Below are positions 34,501 through 46,500 of a stretch of 64,000 nt of DNA, in pieces. The first letter of the stretch is position 1. Each line of letters starts with the position of its first letter. The stretch comes from Ochotona curzoniae (Eukaryota > Chordata > Mammalia > Lagomorpha > Ochotonidae). The notes under the pieces were generated by a model. It made no database searches. It saw only the letters and a program-made list of their open reading frames with translations, and was not told the origin of the DNA. Location: positions 45,069,001 to 45,133,000 of the forward strand of contig NW_024465885.1 in NCBI RefSeq assembly GCF_017591425.1, written 5' to 3'. The translations under genes and the position numbers were made by a program.

Positions 34501-37500
34501 AGGGCTGGCACTGTGGCGTAGTAAGCTAAGCCTCTGTCTATCGTGCTGAAGTCCCATGTGGATGTCGGTTCAAGTTCTTACTCTACTTCCCATACAGCTC
34601 CCTGCAGATGGCCTGGGGAAGCAGAGGAGGCTGGCTCAGATCTTTGGGCCCTTACAGTCGCGTGGGAGACCAGGAGGAAGCTCCTGGCTCCTGGCTTCAG
34701 ATGGACCCAGCTCCAGCTATAGTGGTCATTTCGGGAGTGAACCAGAAGATGGGAGAACGCTTTGTCTCTGTGATCCATCTTTCAAATAGAAATAAATGGA
34801 TGTATTTATTTTTATTGCAAAGTCAGATGTACAAAGCAGGAGAGACAGAGAAAAAGATCTTCTATTCGTTGATTCACTCCCCAAGCGCCTGCAACGGCTG
34901 GAGTTGAGCCAATCTGAAACCAGGAACCCGGAGCCTCTTCCGGGTCTCCCACGCGGGTGCAGGGTCCCAAGGCTTTGGACTATCCTCGACTGCTTTCCCA
35001 GGCCACAAGCAGGGAGCTGGATGGGAAGTGGGGCTGCTGGGATTAGAACTGGTGCCCATATGGGATCCCAGCACATTCAAAGCAAGGACTTTAGCCACTA
35101 GGCTACTGTACTGGGCCCAGAAATAAATACATCTTAAAAAAACAAAAACAAAAACAAAATAACCAGGACAGTCCTGGCCGGTGGTTGTCATCTGGGCAGG
35201 AATAAGGAGTCCCTGACAGGCAGCTGAGGAGCTCTCTGGGGACAGAGAAGGTGGAAGGACCGTTGGACCCTCGCTGTTCTCCATGGAGAGACTGGGTGCA
35301 GACCCACTGGCTTGGGGAGCTCCAGGAGAGGAATCATCTTGGGGAACTGCAGGACTTTTGTGGAGGGCCTGCATGGGCCTGGCCCTCTGCTGCATGTGCC
35401 ATCACGGGTGTAGGAAGAAAACTAAAATGGCGGGCACTGCAAGGAGACACTGGGTGCTTGTCCTGCGCAGAGACCACGGCTCTGTCCAAATGGAAGACCA
35501 CCACAGGACGTGGTAAGGGGACATCTGGGTGCTACGCCACGCAGCCCTGTGAGCAGAATTCAGACAGGAGGAAAAGCAGGTGCTGACCAGAGAGTCAGAG
35601 AGAGGGGCAAGGATCCCTGTTTTCTATGTGACATCTAGGTTATTTCGCACCCAGCACTAGGCGGTAGGTATTATCAGAAGGTGAGGGAAGAGAAGCGTAG
35701 GCTGGTATCGGGGTAGCTCGCCCCTGGGCTCACTGCCTCAAACAATGTGATTCCAACCTGCAGCCTGTGATGATGTAAGGCCGTAAGCCAGGTGGCATCT
35801 TTTCTGGGTTTACCTTGTCCAGGTAAGGGGGACGTCAGAGGGGCTGGCAACCCCCAGGCCATGGGCCCCAGCAGTACCTGCTTTGAGAGTTTGAGTGTGA
35901 GCCAGGAGTGGTTTCAGAGGCAGAAGCGCTGTGCAGCGTGAGACCCTGATGTGCTGGGAGAGGGAAGATCTGCTTCCCATCTTTCCCACCCAGAGCAGCG
36001 GCAGGGAAATGGGGAGGGGGAGCAGCGACTGAATCCAGCTGGAAAGCACAAGAAGGAGCTAGGTTCAGCGAATCCTTTTTGTGCCTTTGGGCAGCTGACT
36101 TAGTTTCATTATCTGTGAAATGGGACTTGGGGAGGATTGCGTCTTAAAATGTCCATAAATGATTGACAGCCAGGTGGTTGAGGAGGGTGAGCCATTACTG
36201 CATTGTGAAATCAGCCTTGGAAGTCACTGTTCTACAAAGAAGAGGTGGCCAGTTGGTTTCAGCCTTGGTTTCCTGGTAAGAAACGCATCCATGTGTGCTC
36301 CACAATCCCTTCCGTGAGTTGCTTGGACTGTGGTTTTGGGTCTCTCCATTATCTGTTGGCCACTCTGTAATCCACTCAAGTCCCTTGCTTTTCTTGCTTG
36401 CCTTAGAATATCAGTTCTGGGTTGGCATGATGGCTCAACTGGTTAATCCTCCTCCTTGCAATGCTGGCATCCCATGTGGGTGTTGGTTCATTTCCCAGAT
36501 GCCCCACTTCCTATATAACTCCTTGCTTATGGCCTGGAGAAGCAGTGGAGGACAGAGCCAATCCTTGGGTCCCTGCACCCACGTGGGAGACTTGGAAGAG
36601 GCTCAGATTTGACCATTACAGCCATTTGGGGAGTGAACCAATGGATGGAAGGCTTTTTCTTTCTGTCCTTCTGTCCTTTTCTCTGTGGAATAACCAGCCT
36701 TTTCCTGGTTATAAATACCAACATGGGCCTTGGCAGGAAACAGTAAGTAAACAAAACTTTGGGAAAAACTAAAAAAGAATGCTAGTTCTGAACTTCATGC
36801 CCTGGAATACAATGAAGATCTTTGTTTTGGGCAGTTTCTGCAGCAGCACGGATGGATGGGTGGTGTTTCTTGAAGAAGAAACACTTCCTTTGGAGTCCAT
36901 CAACCCTGTCTGCAGTCCCCACGGGCACAACTAACTCTCTCTCTCTCTCTCCTTCCCTCCCTCCCTCCCTCTCTCGATATGGATATAGATATAGACATAG
37001 GTATAGATATGGGTATAGATATAGCCTAACTAACCTGGGCCCTTGACTCAGAGGTCTGTGTGTGCAGCTCCCAGACAGAAGTGCCAGGCCCAGGCCCAGT
37101 CTATTTGTCTCCTGGCAGAGGATCTGTTTGCTTTGCAATTAAGAAAGGGACTGCCATTCTTTACGTACACCTGGAGCCAGTTTGCAGTTATGTTATTCTT
37201 TGGCGGGGGGCGGGGGAATCAGTGGTTCTTTAAGGGCTATAGCGTTTGGCATGGAGATCACACTAATTGAGCCTTGTTAAAAAGTACCCAGGGTTCTGTA
37301 ATTGTCTGTTCGGCTGGGCTCATGTTTGGGAGAGTAATGATGATGATGCTGATGATGATAATAGCAATAATAGCTACCTTTATTGGATGCCCAGCAGAGC
37401 TAAAGCTGCATCACTCCAAGAGCTTACGTGGAGTATTTTTATCCCTGTGGTTGCAAATAGAGACATTGAGGACCAGGGAGAAAATGGTTTGTCCACTGCC

Positions 37501-40500
37501 ACACAATTGGTGAACAGTAAAGCCACAGGCCACCTGGCTCTCCCTGGCTCCCCTTGGCTTCCCCTGGCTGCCAACACCTTGTGCCTTTGATGTTTGGCCC
37601 TGGAGAGACCTGCTGGTGCTTACAGGCAAGAACTTCTGTCTATTCAACACAGGGAGAGGAGTGTTGGTTTTTTTTTTTAAAGATTTATTTATTTTTATTA
37701 CAAAGTCAAAGTCAGATATACAGAGAAGAGGAGAGACAGAGAGGAAGATCTTCTGTCCGATGATTCACTCCCCAAGTGAGCACAATGGCCGGTGCTGTGC
37801 CGATCTGGAGCCAGGAGCCAGAAACTTCCTCCAGGTCTCCCACACAGGTACAGGATGCCAAACCATTGGGCCATCTTTGACTGCTTTCCAAGGCTACAAG
37901 CAGGGAGCTGGATGGGAAGTGGAGCTGCCAGGATTAGAACTGGCGCCCATATGGGATCCTGGTGCATTCAAGGTGAGGACTTTAGCTGCTAGGCCACGTC
38001 GCTGGGCCCAGGACTGTCGTTTTTAATTTGTTGTTGTTAACCGGATTGTTCTGAACAGAATCCCTCCAGATCAAGAAGTTGTGAAGAGGTTTAAATACTG
38101 CACGCTAAGTCACACCTCTGTAGACCAGTCATCTGGGAATAGAGGTGGCTTAGCATAGCTGCCAAGCTGTGGGTTTTGATCCAGTTGTCTCTCCCCCCTG
38201 CCATTAGTTGTGACTCACTCTTAAGGGGCAATATCCTGGGAGGGAGATTGTGCCAGCTGCTCCATGGGTAAGATTCACAAGTGCTGGCCCAGGAAAGGAC
38301 TGGGCAGCACTTTCTGGTGTGGACCAGGTCCCAGGTGCAGGAGAACAATTGCATTTCTAGCTCTTGTGCATTTCTCTCCTGCCAGAAACTGCCAGGGCCT
38401 GTGAAACTTGCTTTGACTCATTCTCTTTGCTTGTGTTGTCAGACCCCTTCTGCCACCCTCCTCCCATCACTCCAGGTCAGTGGTGGGGAATTGGCCCATG
38501 GGACCTGTCTAAGGCCCGTGAGATCACTTGATCCGGTCCTGCCAAGACAATCACAGACAGGCCTTGAAATATGATCCATCACAAGCAGGCTAATTTTTAA
38601 GTTGATCACTTTGTATGGCCTGTGAATGAGGTTATAAATACCCAGATGGGCCTTGGCAGGAAAAAGATTTCCAACCCCTGCCTTAGATGAATGAAATGGA
38701 CCCTTTGGCTCCAGGCAACACCCCCATACAGGACTTGCAATTTAAGTATCCCACTTGCTTCCACTTGGAAGCAAAACCAGTCTGTGTTGGAAGATCTTTT
38801 CCCAGGAAGGGGCAGGTCTCTCCAGTGGTAGGCCTTGCTGGTAACATGCAGTGGAGGGGGCGGGGCAGGCCGGAGCTTGGGGACAGCAAGACGGTGTTCT
38901 CTCATGCCCCATGTCAATGGCTGGGTTGAGCTTATAGCTGGAGTGTTCGACCTTGATGTTCAGAAAACTCTAGAGTCAGGTGCATTGTGCAATACAATTG
39001 CATGGGCTGATGGTGAGGATCCCCCGCCAGGGCAGAAGCAAGGGGCCTTAGAAGGGCTGCCTGTTTGACTGGAGGGCCGAGATCCGTGCACTTGGCCATG
39101 AAGTGTATGCTTGATTGCCGATTTTCAAGGCGTGTGAAGCGGCTGCACTCAGCAGTGGACACGGGAGGATTTGGGGGAGGTTCATAAGTGGGCTTAAAAG
39201 GAGGTGGTCACCTTCCATCTGCTTGAACTCTCTACCTGTTCTGCTCTTAGCCTCTCCTTGGGTCGGCTGCTACTGTAGGGATTGTCATCAGGCGGTGGGT
39301 GGTGGGGCTTCTGTGCAGTGATTACGTCAGAATGGTTTAGTGTGGTTTTCCTGGGAATGGGAGAACTATTCCCAGAGTGGCTTTGCTAGAAAATCCAGCT
39401 CTCCTTTGCCTTCTCTAGCCATGGCTGAGATAGCATGCTGCCCCCTGGTGTTGGACTTGCTTTCTCCGCCTGCCCTGGGACAGAATCCTTCCTTTCTGAA
39501 TTAAGGAGTTTGTGGTATTTTGTCCATGGCAGCACCAAGAGGGTCCAGAAGCTTCCTCTGGGTCCAGTTTTCCTTCAGCCTCAGTTTCCCTGGAATGCCA
39601 GGTGCCGAGCAGCAGCCTCCATAGGTGTGCAGTGAAGCCCGAGGAGCCGGTGGCCCTGAATCCTTGCAGCAGTCCCCAGGTCTCCTCTGCAGAGAGCAGA
39701 ACAGCTTCCCGCACCCAGGATGTGCATCCTACTTCCTGGATAGGAAGAACCTGCTGCCAGGAAGGGGTCATCTAGAACATCACTGGTGCTGCCTTCTCCT
39801 TGAGCTTCCCTCCACCATCTACACGTTGGGTAAAGAGGAAGGTGCTTACTGTGTAGACTCTGTTTACCATTTGGGCTAACATAGAATTTTCTAGAAAAAG
39901 GTAGAATCAAGGTGGTGGGCGTGTGGCCCTGGGGGAAGGAGAATGTGGGGTGCCAAGGAATTGCCAAGCATAGCTATGTGTGTGTCGGGGGGTGTCTTTG
40001 CTCGTCAGTTCTGCATAGGGCGATGTTGGGATCACCTGATATTTTGTAAGTAACCATGGGGGTGCTGGGGTCCCTTCAGTGCCAGGGTCCGATGTGTGTG
40101 CCCCTTAGTGGAGCTCCAGACCATGGGCGGGGCCATGTATTTGATCAGAGAATGCTTGCCAAAAGTTAGCACATCTTCCCTGCAAATTCCAGATGGAGGA
40201 GGAAGGGAGTAGCACTGGATCTGATTGAAAGACAAGATGTGGAGAAAGGAGCAATCGATTTTCCAGTACCATTGGATCTCTTACACTTTGTACCTTCAGG
40301 TCCCTGAGAGGGGAATGGGCACAGGCTGGGATGGCACAGAATCATGGCTTTCTGGAAGCTAGACTCGGTACTAGTTGCAAAAGGGGCTGTCTCGGGATGT
40401 ATTGGAGACACTTGTGTTTTGAGGATTCCTGTCACTGTCACTGTCACTTGTGACAGACACAGAATTCTGGCTCCTCCAAGTGCCCAGGTAAGTCCTGGCT

Positions 40501-43500
40501 GGAAACAAAAGCCCATCTGATCTCTGCAATTGCTTCCTTGGATCTCATCAGCAATATCTGCATCCAAAAATGACCCCTGAGTGCCGACAATCCAGCTGAG
40601 GAATATTAGCCCAGGGCACCCATCAGCTGGAGGGAATTGGCAGCACTGGACACTAACATTCATTGGAGCAAGCATCTGAGTGTCTGACAGCAGCATGAGT
40701 TCTTTCTCCTAGCGTTGCGTTGGGTTTGCGAACATGGCTGGGATTATCCTCACCTGTTCTTGCTCAATAACGGACCACGGAGATGGCGTTTCACGGCCTT
40801 TACTTTTCCTGGCACATCCTAGCACTGAAGCTCGTTAAAGTCATAACGTCGGATAGCAAGGCGTCCTCGTCACTCTCACTGTGTTCCCAGAAACCCCTCA
40901 TTTACAACAGACTGAGACAGAAAAAAAAATTCCAGAGTAATTTAAGATGAAGCAACCATGGATTTGTAAATCTTGTTTTATTGGCAGTCACAGCAGCTAA
41001 TTCTCCCCAAATGCCTAACAGACTTTCTAATTCGACAGGCACCATACCAGGCTGGGACAGCTCAGTTGCAAGCCATGTGGCAGGGAAATGTACCGCTGTG
41101 GCTTTGTCACCAGCTTCTTGGCTGTGGGCACTGGGTCTGTAGCCCATGGACCCTCCTCTACCCTGAGGTGTTGTGTCTTGGTTGTAGATCCCAGGAGTTC
41201 TTTCAGAAGCTTGTGTGTGAAGTTAGATGTCAGAAGACAGCATTTGCTCCTTGTTGTGTGTTTTTTTTTTTTTTAAGTTATTGCTGTTGCTGTATTCCAA
41301 TAGCTGCCAGGATTCAGGGAATATTGGGAACAGTGACTTGAGGTGGCCAGCATGAAGAGGAACACAGGAAGCAGGCTGAAAGAAGACCTGGAATCTTACT
41401 GTTTCCGTGTCACGGCTGCGAGGTGGGGCCGCTCCCAAACAGCCAGATTGTTGTCAAAGTTATCACTGACAAGACACCTGCCCTGGAGTGGGATCCAGTC
41501 GAGGTCAGCAAGAGATCTTTCTGCCTCCAGGGAAGCATTCTGATAGGATTGCCAAAGCCCGTGAGACAAGAGGAGACCGAAAGCAACTGTCCCACTTCAT
41601 AGTTTAAGCTTTACTGAGCTTTATGGAAGATACCAGAAAAATTGCTGGTATAGAGTATGTAGAGGGAATCAGGATGGGCATGGTGGCTTTGTGTCCCTGC
41701 CCTTCCCTGTTCCTCTTTGTCACCTTTCTTGCCCTGACTGTGCCCAAACCTCTTAAGCAGCCAGAGCAGAGGGGTTGTGTCCCTGAGTGCCATGCTGGCC
41801 CTTGTCCCAGAGCAGATGGCAAGGAGCAGGGGGCTGGGGAGCAGTCTTCATCGTTGCCAGGTGCTACCCTGAGCAAGGAAAGGGTCCTAGCTGAGTGAAG
41901 GGCTCTGTTTTAGGGCCCATCCACAGAGGCTTGGTTGAGTTCCTGGCTTGTAACTGCTTGCTGCCCAACCTCGGACTCCTGACAGCTTCGTACCCCACTG
42001 GGCCAAGTTCCCAGGTTCTTCCCTCTACTGAGCAGAGACAAGTGAGTGTTTGAAGAAGGAGGGCTTAGAACGATGAAAGGGTGTGGAGCCCAAAGTCAGA
42101 AGACTTTATGGATTCTGTGATTTGGGTCTTTTGATACATTTTCTGTGTATGAAGGAACTTCAAAAAGTTCAGGAAAAAATAGAATGAATGATGAATTTAT
42201 TTTGATGCAAAACTTTTGAAATCCAGGCACAGTTTTTTTTTTCTTTCATATTACACATTCTCATGAACATGAAGACCTCGTACAAAGTCTAGCCATTATC
42301 TTCACATCTGCTATTAGTCTGCAAGTCAGGTCTTCTTACAGGTGGATCACCCAAGTTCATTGAGTCTGTCCCATCCTCTCTTGATGGTCACCAAACTTGT
42401 CTGTTGCCCAAGGTTGTGTTTCTGATAATGAGGTCTTTGCAGGCACTGCATCACCTGGGCGGGCGGTATGTTCATCAGAAGTTCTGTGCTCTGAGATGCT
42501 TGAGAGAAGCTACTTATAAAGGAATATGATTCCTTGTGGCTTATGGTTTGGGAGTTTACAACCCAGCCCATTAGCATCTGATGGGGGTGACAGCATAATG
42601 AATGTGAAAGAAAGATACCCAAGAGACAGGAAACACCATTAGTCACTGTGGTCATGTGTCTTTCTTTAGATAACCATCATGATTCAATCACAGGGCTCTG
42701 CCAACTTGGTCCAATTTGCCAAAGTCCCAACCCTCAGCTATCACAGATTCCTTTTCATCCCTTATCCAGTAACTATGAGTGTAAGATTTTGGCGATCAAG
42801 ATCCTAACATGTGGATTTTGGGGGATGCATGCAAGACCTATTGAATCAGACTATGTTTTTCCAAATTCCTGTTCTTGCTTGCTTTTCTTTTGTATTGAGG
42901 CTAAGCTCATATGCATTACAGTACCAGAATCTTTAGACATTGTTAGTTCAACTTACTGGATCAATTTTCCTGGCCAGGAAGCTCCCTCCTGTCCTTTCCA
43001 GACCCACTCATCTCCCACAGGTACTTACAGATCTGCTGTCCATCTTCAGAGTGAAGTTTTCTGCCACTGACTTTTATAGGACTCTGGGTTCTGGCCTCCT
43101 TCTCTTAATCTTGTGCCTAAGAGAGATATCCACATAGTTGCTTTTATAATAGCTCATACTCTTTTATTGTGATTCATGACCTGTCATACGTGGATACAAC
43201 AACCCATCAGTTCATTCTGTATTGGATGGTCTCTGGTTGGTCTCCAGACTTTTGGTGGTACAGTAGAGCCACTAGAAATGTTTGCATGGATGCCTGTGAG
43301 TGCTCATTAGTTCTCATTTCTGTTGGGTGGGGAATTGCCAAGTCACAGGGTAAATCTTTGCTTCGCTGTGGGAAAGGACTAACCATTTTCCCAAGTCGCT
43401 GAACTAGTTTATCCTTTGACATGGATTGTTGAATGAAGACATGGATTGTTCTGTGTTCCTGTCCACACTTGGTGTTGTCCAGACTTTTAATTTCCAGGCA

Positions 43501-46500
43501 TTTGGGTTGCTGCGCTGTGACATCTCATGATTTGGATTTGCGTTGCCTCAGTGGCTCATGATGCAAGAACTATTTTCTGAGCTTATTGGCTTATTGGCTT
43601 CTTTTGTGATGAAGTTGATCAAGTCTTTTCTACCATTTATCCTTGTCACTTATAGGAGTGTCTGTTAATGGCCTTTAATCCATGAGTTTGTTATTAAAAA
43701 CCCATCTGGATGGCCCAAGTTGGTGACACTGATGTCAGACAGTCACCCCAGGGTACGTGTAAGTTGTTGAGTTTTCTTGAGCCATCATTACTCTGATTCC
43801 CACAGAAGCAGCTCACATTCTGCCCCATGTCCTTCTGCTTTGCTCTGTAACAGCAGTTTCCTCTCAAATTTCTTTCAAACAAATTTCAGCAACAATGAGC
43901 CACATGAAGAAAGGGGGCTGTAGCTTGTCAGTGAAGGCTGGCCGAGTGTGAGCTTAAAGTCTAGAGATGCCAGAAGCATGGCCTTGGGGCAGGATTGATG
44001 AATTTGGCAAGCTTGTCAAAGATGTACGGAGTAGGGAAGAGATGAGCAAAGGTAGAAGGCTTTAGAACTTTCTTTCTCAGCTTTCTCTTCATCATTCCAT
44101 GTACTGCAACCCACTGCCCCCTCCGCCGCCCCCGCAAGGGTCTCCTTCATCTGCCCTACCTCTGCCTTTTCTCTCTGCCTGGAGCCCATGGCAAAGAGGA
44201 CAGATATTCAATTGGTTTCTGTGTGTGTGAGAGATAAAGAGAGAGACAGAGACAGAAAGACACACACAGAGAGACAGAGAGAACGTGAGCTGCTTTGGGC
44301 ACTGGGAAGGAATTGTCTCATTTCCTTCCAGCTTCCTGCCAGCTGTGTCAGGTCTACTAACTTGGTAAAGGGCTCCCCATCTCATCTCTCTAATACCTGC
44401 ATGAATCAAAAAAGGGGAATTCCACATTTTGGAGTGTTCAGTTTTTAAAGAGTCTGAATTTGTCTGCTAGGTAAGCATAGCAGAGACTGGGAGAGATGGT
44501 GGAGATGGAGTGGATGGGGAGTGCATGTTACTTTTGCCTTTGGTAATGGAGTGGGTTCCTTTGTTGCCATTTTTTCTCTCAACTCAGAGACACCTTATGG
44601 CAGGAAGTGGTGAGTTGGTGGGGAAAGAGGAACAAAACCACTGTGCATGCCATGTATGTATGTGTGTACATACATGTGTGTGAGTGCCTGTATGTACATG
44701 TGTAAATGGGGGGAGTGTTTATGTGTCTGTGAATGCATGTGTAAATGTGAGTGTATGTGTGTGTGTAATGGTGTGAGTAAACATGTACAAGAGTGTGTGT
44801 GTGAGTGCAGGACTTTGTGTGTGTGTAGGAGTATGTGTGAGTGGAGTGTATACCTGTTGTTAGTGTGTGTGAGAGTTGTGCATGTGAATGTAAGTATGTG
44901 TGAGTGTGTGAGTGCACGTGTGTATACGTGTGTGTGAGTGTGTAAGTGTGTGTGTGTGTCTGCTCTCCTATCATAGCCTCCTGCAGTTTGACAGACATTG
45001 ACTAAATGGTCTCAGAGGATACTCAGAGCTATCTAACCATTCACAAAAATGTATAATGATTGTTTGTAGGTGTGTGTTGTGTGAGCTCTGGCAGTTAAAA
45101 TGATGAATCTGACTCAGCTAAAGATCTCTTTTTCTGCTCATAGGCTGGCTATGACGGTGAGAGTATTGGAAATTGCCCATTTTCTCAACGTCTCTTTATG
45201 ATTCTCTGGCTAAAGGGTGTTATATTTAATGTGACAACAGTGGACCTGAAGAGGTAAGACAAGGTTTTTTTTCCCATTATTGAAATAAATATTAATTGCC
45301 CCCTCCATCCATACACGTACATGTAGGTACACACACACACACGAAGATCTGTGGACATCATGGGCACATATCCCGCCCCAGGCAGGGGCCTGGTGAGGGC
45401 CAAGCAGCGTAATTGGAGGAGGACTGCCTGGGATGTAATCAGAAGGAGGGGAGTAGTTGGAGCCTTAACAAACCTGCACTGCCAGCTTCTGGTTAGGGGT
45501 GCACTTGCCTGAAGCCTGTTTGAGCACCAGACCAGGCTGATAACACTGTGGCTAGTTAGCTTTCCCACCTCTGTGTCCAGGCACGGCACCACAGAGGAAG
45601 AATTTGGTCCATCATTTGTTAGTGCTTCCCTTCGATTTTCATTCCAGTAAGACCTCTCATAAACCCACATCTCCTTGGAGATTCTCAAGGGTTGTTGTTC
45701 CTATGCTGGGGAGGACATTGCTAAGCCTTGGGAATGAATGCAAATATGCAGGGCTACCTCCCAGTGGTGCTGTCGCTCATCTCCCAGGAAACCCGCAGAT
45801 CTGCAGAACCTAGCTCCTGGCACCAACCCGCCCTTTATGACGTTTGATGGTGATGTCAAGACGGACGTGAACAAGATCGAGGAGTTTTTGGAGGAGAAAC
45901 TGGCTCCACCGAGGTAGGCCTTGTGAACGAATGCTATTGGTTGTCATGGTTGTCCCCTTTACCAAAGGCTTCTGACACTCTTGGCTGAGTGTCTTTGGTT
46001 TTCTGCAGTTCTTGTGCTTCCTTTCTTGGTCTTGCCCATTGGGTGTCACAGGACATGCAGGGCCAGATGGGAAAGCTGGAATCAGGGTGGGCTGCACCCC
46101 TCTATGTACCTGCAGTTTGAACATCAGGGTGAGATGTGGTCATGCAGAAGGAGCTGGGATGATGCTGTGCAATCAGCTATTTCTGGAAGCAATGGGATGC
46201 TGATTAGGACAAAACGTCTTGGAACACGAGACTGGAAGAGAACCTTCTAGTCCCATGCTTTCATTTGGCCAGGGTGGTCAGGTAGACTTTGTGTCCCAGG
46301 ATTGGTCATTGTTAGGACAAAAATTCTTGGCCCAGAGCCCTTTGCTCACTGTTGCTTCCCAAATTCTAAGTAGTAGAAAGAGTAGAAAAACATAAGGTAG
46401 CCTTAATTTTTCACAGTCCACTCCTCTCCTGGCCTCCTAATTGGATAGCCTAACTGAAAAATACCATTGCTCAGTGACATCTAAACTTTGAACTTTTTAA

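Larger units (their letters stand above)
14172..45143 (+). other. CLIC6: CLIC6 intron 1 (31 kb)
   Basis: A phase 0 intron with donor GTAAAT and acceptor CTCATAG. I see no further exon in it. It holds the repeats and candidate regulatory motifs listed separately. The long first intron separates the disordered N-terminal exon from the GST-fold exons. Confidence 0.93.

Noticed and set aside
44579..44998. 139-codon antisense His/Thr-rich frame
   Set aside because: Translation of a degenerate (TG)n tract. It has no conservation signal and no splice context.
45254..45787. Search for an extra cassette exon in CLIC6 intron 2
   Set aside because: A candidate starting after TCATTCCAG (45648) has no convincing donor at a frame-keeping distance.
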